DNA of 64,000 nucleotides from an uncultured Ruminococcus sp. GTDB lineage: Bacteria; Bacillota; Clostridia; Oscillospirales; Ruminococcaceae. The DNA lies in assembly GCA_910579955.1 (NCBI GenBank), contig CAJTWE010000010.1:1-64000 (forward strand), in the 5' to 3' direction. Of the stretch, positions 34,585 through 42,782 are shown piece by piece. The notes under the pieces are model-generated. The model was not told where the DNA came from, ran no database searches, and was given only the letters and a program-made list of their open reading frames with translations. Numbering within the stretch: position 1 is the stretch's first letter; the number at the start of each line of letters is the position of its first letter. The position numbers were made by a program, and so were the translations under genes.

Positions 34585-35122
34585 TGTAGATCCCCTCCTT
34601 TTCAAGCTCTGAGCGGAGCGATTTTTTCGCCCTATAAAGAAGATTACCAATCTGTTTGCTGCTTTTTCCCATTATCCTTCCGGATTCTTCGATTGAAAAT
34701 CCCTCAATGTATACAAGATGAAGTATCTGCCTATAATCTGATTTGAGATTATACAATGCTTTGCTTAACTGAGCATTCCGTTCAGTTTTTTCATAGGCGG
34801 CTTCAATGTCGGTGACGTCTTTCATATTCCGACATGCATCGAGGGAAATTTTTAAAAATGGGTGTTTCCTGCGGTGATCAAGCGCAAGATTTCTTCCTAT
34901 TGCGTATAGCCATGTTTTGAAAGAGCTTTTCGCCGAAAATTTTGGTCTTTTCGTATATAGCTTAACAAAAGTGTCCTCGGTAAGGTCTTCTGCTATAAAG
35001 ATATCATTTGTAAACCTGTACAGGTACAGCATAAGACCATCCTTGTAGTCACGGATAATAATTGTAAGGCTATCATTATCACCTTCAAGGAATTTACGGT
35101 AGCATTCAGCACCGTTATCCAT
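34571..35122 (-). CDS. ECF-type RNA polymerase sigma factor
   Basis: Small sigma-70 family factor of 183 residues; GGAGGTG sets the ATG at 35122. Region 2 spans about residues 20-85 (LMLYLYRFTNDIFIAEDLTEDTFVKLY, FKTWLYAIGRNLALDHRR). Region 4 spans about 118-175 (LKSDYRQILHLVYIEGFSIEESGRIMGKSSKQIGNLLYRAKKSLR). There is no region 1.1 or region 3. The end overlaps the membrane dockerin gene, which makes that protein the likely regulator of this sigma. The regulon cannot be read from the window. Confidence 0.9.
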   Translation of the reverse strand: MDNGAECYRKFLEGDNDSLTIIIRDYKDGLMLYLYRFTNDIFIAEDLTEDTFVKLYTKRPKFSAKSSFKTWLYAIGRNLALDHRRKHPFLKISLDACRNMKDVTDIEAAYEKTERNAQLSKALYNLKSDYRQILHLVYIEGFSIEESGRIMGKSSKQIGNLLYRAKKSLRSELEKEGIYNEKL

Positions 35123-35305
35123 TGGCACACCTCCTAAGCATTTCTCTTTCACTTATTAGACGTAAGCAATTGAGATTTTTCTCACTTTTTTTGGAAAATA
35201 TTTTTCTATTATATAATTTTAATATTTTAACATGAAATATTTGTATGTCAATAAAAATCAAGCAAACACTATTTGTAAAAAAACAGTAAAATACATCTTG
35301 TTCTC

Positions 35306-35334
35306 TTGATATATGAAATTTAGTGTGCTATAAT
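35306..35334 (+). promoter_or_regulatory. Sigma-A promoter of the first MATE gene
   Basis: TTGATA (35306-35311), 17-base spacer, TATAAT (35329-35334), about 43 bases before the start codon. Confidence 0.8.
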
Positions 35335-35376
35335 GTAGCAATATGCAATTTTGACTTTTGAAAAAGGGTGGTTTTT

Positions 35377-36777
35377 ATGTTTGAAAAATTCAGAAGGACA
35401 TTTATAGGCGACAAGGCATTTTACAGACGTATACTGCTCCTTGCAGTGCCCATGATCATACAAAATGCCATTACAAGCTTTGTAAGTTTCCTTGATAATA
35501 TCATGGTAGGGCAGATCGGTACAGAGCAGATGTCGGGAGTAGCTATTGTAAATCAGCTTATGTTTGTATTTAATATAGCGATTTTCGGCGGAGTATCCGG
35601 TGCTGGAATATTCGGTACGCAATTTTTTGGAAAAGGTGATTATAAAGGTCAGAAGTATGCATTTAGATTTAAAATGTATGCTGTTCTTGGTATATCAGCT
35701 ATAGCGTTTATACTTTTCGGATTTTTTGATAAGCCGCTTATTTCTCTTTACCTTAGTGATAATGGAACGATAGGAGATATAGGCCTTGCACTTAAATATG
35801 GACAGGATTATCTGCTTATCATGCTTGGCTCGCTGCTTCCGTTTGCTGTTTGTCAGGCTTATATAAGTACTATTCGTGAAACAGGTCAGACTTTTGTGCC
35901 AATGCTTGCAAGTGCGGCGGCAGTAGCCACAAATCTTATACTTGACTTTGTTTTAATATTCGGATTTGCCGGAATACCTGCAATGGGCGTAAAGGGTGCT
36001 GCTATTGCAACAGTGGCAGCACGTATTCTGGAATGTGCCATAGTTATTGTGTGGACTCATTGTCATAAGGAGAAAAATCCATATATTAAAGGTGCGTATA
36101 AAGGCTTTGGAATACCCAGAAGTATATTGTCCGATATTCTGAAAAAGGGTACACCGCTTATGCTTAATGAATTTTTATGGGCAGCGGGTATGACTGTTAT
36201 TGTTCAGTGTTATGCTGTACGTGGACTTGAAGTAGTTGCAGCACAAAATATTTCTTCGACCATTACAAACTTATTTAATATAGTCTACATTCAGCTTGGT
36301 ACGAGCATTTCGGTAATAATCGGTCAGAGTCTTGGAGCAGGGATGCTTTCAGAGGCGAGGGAGCAGGCAAGAAAAATGATATTTTTCAGTGTGGCGTGCT
36401 GTTGTTTATTTGCAGGTATAATGGCTGCTGTGGGAGGATATTTCCCATACATTTATAATACTGATGAGAGTATTCGTGAGCTTGCAAGTACATTTATTTT
36501 TATATCCGCCATTGTAATGCCGTTTTGTTCATTTTCGCACTGTGCATATTTTACTCTGCGTTCGGGTGGAAGAACTATTATAACATTTCTTTTTGACAGT
36601 GTGTATACTTGGGTAGTGCTTATACCATTTGCATTTGTGCTTGCAAATTATACATCTCTTCCTATAGCATCTGTATTTTTCTTTGTTCAGTTTATGGAAA
36701 TCATAAAGGTTATCATCGGAGCTATTATGCTTAAAAGCGGCGTATGGCTTAGAAATATAGTAACAGATCATATATGA
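35377..36777 (+). CDS. MATE family efflux transporter
   Basis: Sodium- or proton-coupled multidrug/organic cation exporter of 466 residues with about 12 membrane helices. Family features are PMIIQNAITSFVSFLDNIMVGQIG near residue 28 and the second-repeat equivalent GTPLMLNEFLWAAGMTVIVQ near 255. AAGGGTGG places the ATG at 35377. It is monocistronic between its own promoter and a terminator. The substrate cannot be assigned. A second, divergent MATE gene lies at 50.2 kb. Confidence 0.92.
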   Translation: MFEKFRRTFIGDKAFYRRILLLAVPMIIQNAITSFVSFLDNIMVGQIGTEQMSGVAIVNQLMFVFNIAIFGGVSGAGIFGTQFFGKGDYKGQKYAFRFKMYAVLGISAIAFILFGFFDKPLISLYLSDNGTIGDIGLALKYGQDYLLIMLGSLLPFAVCQAYISTIRETGQTFVPMLASAAAVATNLILDFVLIFGFAGIPAMGVKGAAIATVAARILECAIVIVWTHCHKEKNPYIKGAYKGFGIPRSILSDILKKGTPLMLNEFLWAAGMTVIVQCYAVRGLEVVAAQNISSTITNLFNIVYIQLGTSISVIIGQSLGAGMLSEAREQARKMIFFSVACCCLFAGIMAAVGGYFPYIYNTDESIRELASTFIFISAIVMPFCSFSHCAYFTLRSGGRTIITFLFDSVYTWVVLIPFAFVLANYTSLPIASVFFFVQFMEIIKVIIGAIMLKSGVWLRNIVTDHI

Positions 36778-36818
36778 TTCTATAAAAAGCAATAAAAATT
36801 AAAAGAAGCGAAAAATAA

Positions 36819-36864
36819 AAAAGGTCTTAAGTTCGATAAAAAAGCTCGGACTTAGGACCTTTTT
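36819..36864. terminator. Bidirectional terminator between MATE and xre genes
   Basis: AAAAGGTC-T-TAAGTTCGA pairs with TCGGACTTA-G-GACCTTTT over about 17 bp, with A and T runs on opposite sides. Confidence 0.88.
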
Positions 36865-36891
36865 GTTTATTATTTCATATTTATTTAGTTA

Positions 36892-37095
36892 TCAATCTTT
36901 GATATAAACCATAATATCTCCGATCTGACAATTAAGCGCTTCACATATTTTTGATAGAATATAGCTGTCATATCGTATGACTTTATTTTTATAATAATTA
37001 TCAATAGTCTGATATTTTATTTCAGTCATTTTTGCAAGCTGATATCTTGTCATTTGCTTTTTCTCTAAAACCTCTTCCAAAATAAGCCTTACCAT
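36892..37095 (-). CDS. Small XRE-family HTH regulator
   Basis: Stand-alone helix-turn-helix protein of 67 residues, almost entirely one Cro/CI-type domain: TRYQLAKMTEIKYQTIDNYYKNKV with the recognition helix near residues 27-40, and SKICEALNCQIGDIMVYI. GGAGG precedes the ATG. It is divergent from a 56-residue acidic ORF, and the shared 116-base gap holds two back-to-back promoters and three repeats. It probably represses both genes. No phage or plasmid genes are nearby. Confidence 0.85.
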   Translation of the reverse strand: MVRLILEEVLEKKQMTRYQLAKMTEIKYQTIDNYYKNKVIRYDSYILSKICEALNCQIGDIMVYIKD

Positions 37096-37132
37096 AGTAT
37101 CCGGTATCCTCCATAAAAGCGTTTATATACTT

Positions 37133-37161
37133 ACTATAACGTATACACTTACTATTGACAA
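37133..37161 (-). promoter_or_regulatory. Minus-strand promoter of xre
   Basis: Reading the minus strand, TTGTCA (37161-37156), 17-base spacer, TATAGT (37138-37133). The -35 overlaps that of the opposing promoter. Confidence 0.75.
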
Positions 37162-37183
37162 TTTCCATATTTAAGTATATACT
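37155..37183 (+). promoter_or_regulatory. Plus-strand promoter of the small acidic ORF
   Basis: TTGACA (37155-37160), 17-base spacer, TATACT (37178-37183), 29 bases before the start codon. Confidence 0.8.
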
Positions 37184-37211
37184 TATTACAGTATATGAGG
37201 GAGGTGATATA

Positions 37212-37382
37212 ATGCCGGATTATAAATCACTTTTTTATAAATCGCAAGCAGAGATAGCTGATACAATAGAGACGCTTGAGTCTTTATCTTTAAAGTTGAT
37301 TAAGTGTATGCAGTATTGTGAGGATAAGGTTATAGAAGTTGATGAATTAGATGAAGGAAATGATGAAAGTAATGAAGAATGA
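37212..37382 (+). CDS. Small acidic protein divergent from xre
   Basis: A 56-residue ORF with an excellent GGGAGGTG ribosome-binding site. It begins MPDYKSLFYKSQAEIADTI, looks like one amphipathic helix with two cysteines (Cys32 and Cys36), and ends in an Asp/Glu-rich tail. The promoter, ribosome-binding site and operator repeats argue that it is real. No family is recognised. It runs convergent to sigG, ending seven bases from the sigG stop, with no obvious terminator between. Confidence 0.7.
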   Translation: MPDYKSLFYKSQAEIADTIETLESLSLKLIKCMQYCEDKVIEVDELDEGNDESNEE

Positions 37383-37389
37383 TGCTATA

Positions 37390-38163
37390 TCATACTGACT
37401 CTTTGATTTTTTTAAGAGCGCCTTTTTCAAGACGTGACACTTGCGCCTGTGATATGCCTGTTTCCTTAGCAACTTCTATTTGTGTTTTTCCTTTCATAAA
37501 TCGAAGATAAAGTATCTTTTTTTCACGATCTCCCAGATCCTTTATCGCATCACGAAATGATAGTTCGCTAAGCTTGTTTTCAATTCCGTTTTTGTCGCTT
37601 ATTTGATCAAGGACATACAACGTATCACCCGAATCGGAGTATACAGGCTCGTAAAGGGATACAGGGTCAGTGACGCTTTCCAAAGCTATGACCACATCTT
37701 CACGTTTAGCATCAATCTCTTCTGCAATTTCTGTTATCGTCGGTTCTCGCAGAAGCTTGTTAGTAAGCAGCTCCTTTGCCTGCATTGATTTATATGCAAG
37801 ATCACGCAGTGAACGGCTTACTTTTATCTGGTTGAAATCACGGAGATAGCGTCTTAGCTCTCCGCTTATCATAGGTACGCAGTAGGTAGAGAATCTTACT
37901 TCTTTTGTGAGATCGAAATTATTTATGGCTTTGATAAGTCCAACTACGCCTACCTGAAACAGATCGTCAGCATCCTCGCCTCTTCCAGCAAAACGCTGTA
38001 TAACACTGAGAACAAGTCTGAGATTTCCTTTAATAAGCTTGTCTCTTGCCTCCTTGCTGCCTGTATCACGTATTTCACGGAGCAGTTCCATTTTCTCTTT
38101 TTCACCCAATACACAAAGCTCTGATGTGTTTATTCCCGATATCATAACCTTCTGAAATGCCAT
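37390..38163 (-). CDS. sigG: Sporulation sigma factor G
   Basis: Late forespore sigma factor of 257 residues. The N-terminal ISGINTSELCVLGEKE resembles the conserved sigma-G start (CGVNTSKLPVL type). Region 2 (GNLRLVLSVIQRFAGRGEDADDLFQVGVVGLIKAINNFDL), RYLRDFNQIKVSRSLRDLAYK and REPTITEIAEEI in region 3, DPVSLYEPVYSDSGD and the region 4 GKTQIEVAKETGISQAQVSRLEKGALKKI all match sigma-G closely. Sigma-F is the main alternative, but it lacks this start. It stands alone rather than next to spoIIGA-sigE. Confidence 0.9.
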   Translation of the reverse strand: MAFQKVMISGINTSELCVLGEKEKMELLREIRDTGSKEARDKLIKGNLRLVLSVIQRFAGRGEDADDLFQVGVVGLIKAINNFDLTKEVRFSTYCVPMISGELRRYLRDFNQIKVSRSLRDLAYKSMQAKELLTNKLLREPTITEIAEEIDAKREDVVIALESVTDPVSLYEPVYSDSGDTLYVLDQISDKNGIENKLSELSFRDAIKDLGDREKKILYLRFMKGKTQIEVAKETGISQAQVSRLEKGALKKIKESV

Positions 38164-38188
38164 ATCTTAGAACCTCCTTGCATTTTTA

Positions 38189-38215
38189 TAGAAAGTATTC
38201 CCATGAGAGAAAATT
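38189..38215 (-). promoter_or_regulatory. Possible forespore-type promoter of sigG
   Basis: On the minus strand, GGGAATACTT fits the sigma-F-type -10 consensus GGNRANANTN, with GATTA 14 bases upstream as a poor -35. No sigma-A promoter is seen. Weak evidence. Confidence 0.25.
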
Positions 38216-38296
38216 TTAATCAATATGTATAGCGGTAGTATTTTCCAAACAAAAAAATAGAAAATATAAAAGAATTTTTAAAGCTTAAACAAGCCC

Positions 38297-38325
38297 TTGC
38301 AATAGTAAGGGATAAGTGATATAAT
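38297..38325 (+). promoter_or_regulatory. Sigma-A promoter of aroK
   Basis: TTGCAA (38297-38302), 17-base spacer, TATAAT (38320-38325). Confidence 0.75.
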
Positions 38326-38376
38326 TATTATAGTGAATTATTGTAGTAAATTTATTGTAGTAAAGGAGCATTGCCC

Positions 38377-38883
38377 ATGAGCAACTTCATTATGATAGGT
38401 ATGCCGGGTTCTGGTAAGAGTACCTTGGGAAGGATTCTTGCTGAGGAGATTGGTTATGATTTTATAGATACAGATGACCTGATTATGGAGCATTATAAAA
38501 GACCTCTGAAAGAACTGATTGATGAGTTAGGAGTGGAGGGCTTTATAAAAGCAGAGGGTAAGATACTGGAAACTGTAAACGTAAATAATACCATTATTGC
38601 AACAGGCGGCAGTGCAATATATAGTAAGGGTGGAATGGATCATCTGGAGGATATAGGAAAGGTAGTTTATCTTTGTTATACGCTTGAAGATATTGAGATG
38701 CGTGTGGGAAATCTTATTACAAGAGGAGTTGTTTGCAGAAACTGCAAGACACTCAATGAGCTTTTTGAGCAGCGCAGACCGTATTATGAGCGTTACGCTG
38801 ACATTATAGTTCATCTGGAACATGCGTCAGTTGCAAAAAGCATTCAAAAATTAAAAAATGCTGTATTGGATTACATTGATTGA
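38377..38883 (+). CDS. aroK: Shikimate kinase
   Basis: Phosphorylates shikimate in aromatic amino acid synthesis. The 168 residues carry the P-loop GMPGSGKSTLGR at about residues 7-18, the substrate-binding DFIDTDDLIMEH near residue 32, ATGGSAIY near 76 and RRPYYERYAD near 131. A Cys pair, VVCRNC, sits in the lid region and is not typical. AAAGGAG precedes the ATG at 38377. It has its own promoter and is far from the other aro gene here. Confidence 0.93.
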   Translation: MSNFIMIGMPGSGKSTLGRILAEEIGYDFIDTDDLIMEHYKRPLKELIDELGVEGFIKAEGKILETVNVNNTIIATGGSAIYSKGGMDHLEDIGKVVYLCYTLEDIEMRVGNLITRGVVCRNCKTLNELFEQRRPYYERYADIIVHLEHASVAKSIQKLKNAVLDYID

Positions 38884-38961
38884 TTCGGGCAAAATACATA
38901 TATGGTAATATAACTAAAAAAGATGTTTGTTTTTATTTTTTGAAAATAAAGGAGGAGAGAT

Positions 38962-40887
38962 ATGAGAGACGGTTTTGTTAAGATCGCCTGCGCCACACCT
39001 GAGCTTCGTGTGGCAGATTGTGATTACAATACAGACAAAATTATTGATATGATAAAAGATGCATATTCAGCAGGCGTAAAAGTAGTGTGCTTTCCTGAAT
39101 TGTCGATAACAGGATACACTTGTGGCGATTTGTTTTTTCAATCGGCACTTGAAAATTCTGCCAATGAAAATTTATTGAGAATAGTAAGAGATACCGCTGA
39201 AATGGAAATAGTATCAATTGTTGGACTGCCATTTTCATATGTTGGCAAGCTCTATAACTGTGCTGCTGTAATATTTAGGGGAGAAATACTTGGAATTGTG
39301 CCTAAGACAAATATCCCGAATTACAGCGAATTTTATGAAGCAAGATACTTTGCTCCGGGATTTGAGTCTGATTTTGATGCTGTTGTCGATGGTAAAAACG
39401 TTACCTTTGGAACAAATCAGATATTTGAATGCAGCAATATGTCTGGCTTTAGCTTTGCGGTGGAAATATGCGAGGATATATGGGTGGGAGATACTCCTTC
39501 CGTTAAGCATGTAAACGCAGGTGCAGCAATTGTTTTCAATCTTTCGGCAAGTGATGAGATAATCGGAAAATCAGATTATAGACGTACCATTGTAAAAGCA
39601 AAATCTGGAAGTCTTATCTGTGCATACGCATATGCAGATGCCGGCACAGGCGAGTCTACTACAGATATGGTTTTTGCAGGACACAATATTATTGCTGAGA
39701 ATGGTTCTGTTCTTGCTGAATCTCAGCTTTTTGAAAACGGCCTTTGTATTGCGGATATTGATGTTTACAGAATTCTTAAAGATCGTAAGACAACAAATAC
39801 ATGGCAGTATAGTGACCATAATTATACTATCAACACTTTTGATATGTGTGTTTCTGAGGTTAAGCTTGACCGAAAGTTCCCTAGATATCCATTTGTTCCG
39901 TCTGATAAAGCGAGACTTGAAAGCAACTGTAAAGAAATCCTCACACTTCAGTCAGTAGGGCTTATGAAGAGGCTTGGTCATATAGGATGCAAAAGTGCTG
40001 TTGTCGGATTATCCGGAGGACTTGATTCTACTCTTGCACTTATAGTTATGTCTCATGCTTTTGATATGCTCCATCTTGACAGAAGCGGTATTATAGCTGT
40101 TACTATGCCGTGTTTTGGTACAACGGACAGAACATATAACAATGCCTGCCGTCTTGCCAAATCTTATGGCGCTACTCTTCGTGAAATCCCCATTGCAGAT
40201 AGTGTAATGCAGCATTTTAAGGATATAGGACATGACTCGGATATTCACGATGTAACATATGAGAATTCTCAGGCTCGTGAAAGAACACAGATACTCATGG
40301 ATATAGCAAATCAAACAGGCGGAATTGTAATAGGTACTGGCGACTTGTCTGAGCTTGCTCTTGGCTGGGCAACTTATAACGGAGATCATATGAGTATGTA
40401 CGGTGTAAATACGTCTATTCCAAAGACGCTTGTACGTTATCTGGTCGCATATGAGGCTTCTGTTACTACAGATAGGGGCCTTTCCGATGTTCTTCTTGAT
40501 GTGCTTGATACTCCGGTAAGTCCGGAGCTTCTGCCACCTGAACAAGACGGCACTATCTCTCAGAAAACAGAGGATATTGTAGGACCTTATGAGCTTCATG
40601 ATTTCTTTTTATATTATGTTATCCGCTTTGGATTTTCTCCGAAGAAGATATATCGTCTGGCTTGTACTGCCTTTAAAGGCGTGTACAATAATGACACTAT
40701 TCTAAAGTGGCTTAGAAAATTTTACTGGAGATTTTTCTCTCAGCAGTTTAAGCGCTCATGTATGCCTGACGGACCAAAAGTAGGCAGTGTTACGCTTTCT
40801 CCAAGGGGTGATTGGAGAATGCCAAGTGATGCCTCTGTAAATCTATGGCAGAAAGAGCTGGATTCTATAACCTCTGCTAATAATTGA
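38962..40887 (+). CDS. nadE: Glutamine-dependent NAD+ synthetase
   Basis: Final step of NAD synthesis, amidating deamido-NAD with ammonia from glutamine. The 641-residue two-domain form has an N-terminal nitrilase-type glutaminase with the triad Glu46 (FPELSITGY), Lys (VPKTNIPNYSEF) and Cys (VEICEDIW), then an ATP-pyrophosphatase domain with SGGLDSTLALIV near residue 350. It carries its own glutaminase rather than relying on free ammonia. GGAGGAG precedes the ATG. pyrE follows after 13 bases. Confidence 0.96.
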   Translation: MRDGFVKIACATPELRVADCDYNTDKIIDMIKDAYSAGVKVVCFPELSITGYTCGDLFFQSALENSANENLLRIVRDTAEMEIVSIVGLPFSYVGKLYNCAAVIFRGEILGIVPKTNIPNYSEFYEARYFAPGFESDFDAVVDGKNVTFGTNQIFECSNMSGFSFAVEICEDIWVGDTPSVKHVNAGAAIVFNLSASDEIIGKSDYRRTIVKAKSGSLICAYAYADAGTGESTTDMVFAGHNIIAENGSVLAESQLFENGLCIADIDVYRILKDRKTTNTWQYSDHNYTINTFDMCVSEVKLDRKFPRYPFVPSDKARLESNCKEILTLQSVGLMKRLGHIGCKSAVVGLSGGLDSTLALIVMSHAFDMLHLDRSGIIAVTMPCFGTTDRTYNNACRLAKSYGATLREIPIADSVMQHFKDIGHDSDIHDVTYENSQARERTQILMDIANQTGGIVIGTGDLSELALGWATYNGDHMSMYGVNTSIPKTLVRYLVAYEASVTTDRGLSDVLLDVLDTPVSPELLPPEQDGTISQKTEDIVGPYELHDFFLYYVIRFGFSPKKIYRLACTAFKGVYNNDTILKWLRKFYWRFFSQQFKRSCMPDGPKVGSVTLSPRGDWRMPSDASVNLWQKELDSITSANN

Positions 40888-40900
40888 AAGGATGTTTAAA

Positions 40901-41560
40901 ATGACTTACAAAGAAGAATTTATTAAATTTATGGTTGATTGTGGAGTATTGACATTTGGATCATTTACACTGAAAAGCGGCAGAATTGCACCTTATTTTA
41001 TCAATACAGGTAATTATAAGACTGGTAAGCAGCTGGCTCAGCTGGGTAAATATTATGCAGCTTGTATTAAGGATAATGACATTGATGTAGAGACACTTTT
41101 TGGCCCTGCTTATAAGGGCGTTCCATTGGCTGTAAGTGCAGCTGTTGCTCTTGCCAATGACCATGATATCGAGGTAAACTATTGCTTTGACCGCAAAGAG
41201 GTAAAAGATCACGGTGAAGGCGGTATGTTCGTAGGCAAAAAGCTTGAAAACGGTGAAAAGGTTGTTATCATTGAAGATGTTATGACATCGGGCAAGGCTC
41301 TTGCTGAGGTTTATCCAAAGCTTAAAGGCGCTGCTGATGTTGATATTACAGGTATGGTTATAACTGTTGACCGTATGGAAAAGGCTCTGGGCAGCAATAA
41401 TTCTGCTGTTCAGGAGGCATACAGCAAGTATGGTGTAACAGTTTATGCAATTGTAACTATGGATGATATTATAAAGGCTATAAAAGATGGTATTATTCCG
41501 TTTGCGGAATATCTTGATGCAATGCTTGCATATCGTAAGGAATATGGCGTAGAAAAATAA
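40901..41560 (+). CDS. pyrE: Orotate phosphoribosyltransferase
   Basis: Makes orotidine monophosphate from orotate and PRPP in pyrimidine synthesis. The ATG at 40901 is preferred (GAAAGG nine bases upstream), giving 219 residues. Landmarks are FGSFTLKSGRIAPYFINTG, FGPAYKGVPLA, FDRKEVKDHGEGG and the PRPP-binding VVIIEDVMTSGKAL. The last part is longer than the minimal enzyme but typical of the family. It is co-directional with nadE. Confidence 0.95.
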   Translation: MTYKEEFIKFMVDCGVLTFGSFTLKSGRIAPYFINTGNYKTGKQLAQLGKYYAACIKDNDIDVETLFGPAYKGVPLAVSAAVALANDHDIEVNYCFDRKEVKDHGEGGMFVGKKLENGEKVVIIEDVMTSGKALAEVYPKLKGAADVDITGMVITVDRMEKALGSNNSAVQEAYSKYGVTVYAIVTMDDIIKAIKDGIIPFAEYLDAMLAYRKEYGVEK

Positions 41561-41575
41561 AAATCTTAAAAAAGC

Positions 41576-41604
41576 TTGCATTTTTTCCCAAAATAGATTA
41601 TAAT
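41576..41604 (+). promoter_or_regulatory. Promoter of tRNA-Arg(CCT)
   Basis: TTGCAT (41576-41581), 17-base spacer, TATAAT (41599-41604), ending 30 bases before the tRNA. Confidence 0.8.
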
Positions 41605-41634
41605 AATACTGTACGGCAAAACCGTGCAGTATAT

Positions 41635-41709
41635 GCCGCTTTAGTTAAATGGATATAACAAACCCCTCCTAAGGGTTAGTTGAGGGTTCGATTCCCCCAA
41701 GCGGTGCCA
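41635..41709 (+). tRNA. tRNA-Arg (anticodon CCT)
   Basis: Cloverleaf with acceptor GCCGCTT / AAGCGGT (first pair a G-T wobble), anticodon stem AACCC / GGGTT around loop CTCCTAA, T-loop TTCGATT and an encoded CCA. The anticodon CCT reads AGG. The T-stem GAGGG / CCCCC contains one A-C mismatch, and the D-arm is AT-rich, so folding may be weaker than in the other tRNAs. Confidence 0.88.
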
Positions 41710-41717
41710 ACAAATAC

Positions 41718-41745
41718 GCCACATACTTTTGTATGTGGCTAAATT
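41718..41745 (+). terminator. Hairpin after tRNA-Arg
   Basis: Perfect GCCACATAC / GTATGTGGC stem with a TTTT loop and an AT-rich tail. Confidence 0.7.
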
Positions 41746-41800
41746 TATATGTTTATAGTATTAAATAATATCAAATAATATTAAAGGGGAGAAATTACAT

Positions 41801-42688
41801 ATGAAAAAAATCAACTTCTCGACTGAACTAAAAAAACTTCGGCCGTTTAATTTTATAATTTTGCTGGTTGCAGGCTGTATAAATGCTTTTGGAGTAACAA
41901 TATTTCTTGCACCGGTCAATCTTTACGACAGCGGTGTTTCAGGAACTTCTATTCTTTTATCTCAAATCACGCCGGAGTATCTTAGCCTTTCGTTTTTTCT
42001 GCTGCTTTTGAATGTACCTATATTCTTATTCGGACTGAAAAAGCAGGGTATTACATTTACTATATATTCTCTTTTCACTGTTCTTGTATACTCAATATGC
42101 TCATGGCTTATTACAGATGTTTTGCCTGTTGATGTAAGTATGGCATCGCCGCTTGCAGGAGAGGATCTGCTTTTGTGTGCGTTATTTGGCGGTATAATAT
42201 CCGGCGTTGGAAGCGGCCTTACTATACGTTCAGGCGGTGCGATTGATGGTATTGATGTACTTGCTGTTACCTTTGCAAAAAAGGCGGGGCTTACCGTTGG
42301 AACGTTTGTTATGATATATAATGTTATCTTGTATATAATCTGCGGTTTTATTATAGAAAGCTGGATTTTGCCGCTTTATTCTATTGTTGCATATTCGGCA
42401 GGACTTAAAACAGTTGATTTTATCGTAGAGGGATTTGATCGTTCAAAATCTGTTATGATAATTACAGATAAGGCGGATGATATAAGTCATGCGCTGATAG
42501 AGGCGTTTGGATGCGGTACTACTAAAATCGCCGCTACCGGTGGATATTCCAATGCCGATAAGACGGTTATTTATTTTGTGGTGAATCGTTTTCAAATCGC
42601 AAGAATGAGAAATATCGTTCTGAATATAGATTCAAAGGCTTATGTTACTGTAAGTGATGTTGCGGATGTTATGAGAAGCAGCGATTGA
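41801..42688 (+). CDS. YitT family membrane protein
   Basis: The 295-residue protein has an N-terminal YitT membrane domain with about five or six helices (VAGCINAFGVTIFLAPVNLYDSGVSGTSILL; GGIISGVGSGLTIRSGGAIDGIDVLAV) and a C-terminal DUF2179 domain (about residues 225-290, SVMIITDKADDISHALIEAFGCGTTKI). The family is common in Firmicutes; the transported substrate is not established. GGGGAG precedes the ATG. It is monocistronic, ended by a strong terminator. Confidence 0.9.
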   Translation: MKKINFSTELKKLRPFNFIILLVAGCINAFGVTIFLAPVNLYDSGVSGTSILLSQITPEYLSLSFFLLLLNVPIFLFGLKKQGITFTIYSLFTVLVYSICSWLITDVLPVDVSMASPLAGEDLLLCALFGGIISGVGSGLTIRSGGAIDGIDVLAVTFAKKAGLTVGTFVMIYNVILYIICGFIIESWILPLYSIVAYSAGLKTVDFIVEGFDRSKSVMIITDKADDISHALIEAFGCGTTKIAATGGYSNADKTVIYFVVNRFQIARMRNIVLNIDSKAYVTVSDVADVMRSSD

Positions 42689-42727
42689 GTGTGAAACATA
42701 ATAATTAGAGTGTGCTGACACCAGCCT

Positions 42728-42771
42728 AAAAAAGCGGACTTAACGCAAAATGCGCCAAAGCCGCTTTTTTA
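42728..42771 (+). terminator. Rho-independent terminator after the yitT-like gene
   Basis: AAAAAAGCGG-ACTT-AA-CGC pairs with GCG-CC-AAAG-CCGCTTTTTT. Confidence 0.88.
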
Positions 42772-42782
42772 TGTATAGACGC

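Larger units (their letters stand above)
37124..37189. repeat. Three operator-like direct repeats between xre and the small ORF
   Basis: TATATACTTACTAT (37124-37137), TATACACTTACTAT (37142-37155) and TATATACTTATTAC (37176-37189). Copy 1 covers the xre -10, copy 2 lies in the xre spacer next to the shared -35 region, and copy 3 covers the -10 of the plus-strand ORF. This is the placement expected for a repressor. Confidence 0.75.

Noticed and set aside
36892..37382. Toxin-antitoxin pair
   Set aside because: The genes are divergent rather than co-transcribed, and the 56-residue partner has no toxin motif. A repressor switch fits better.
37390..38163. sigF instead of sigG
   Set aside because: The N-terminal ISGINTSELCVL segment and the region 3/4 wording match sigma-G, and no spoIIAA-spoIIAB genes are adjacent.
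40009..40599. 196-codon minus-strand frame opposite nadE
   Set aside because: Shadow of a well-identified gene; no promoter or ribosome-binding site.
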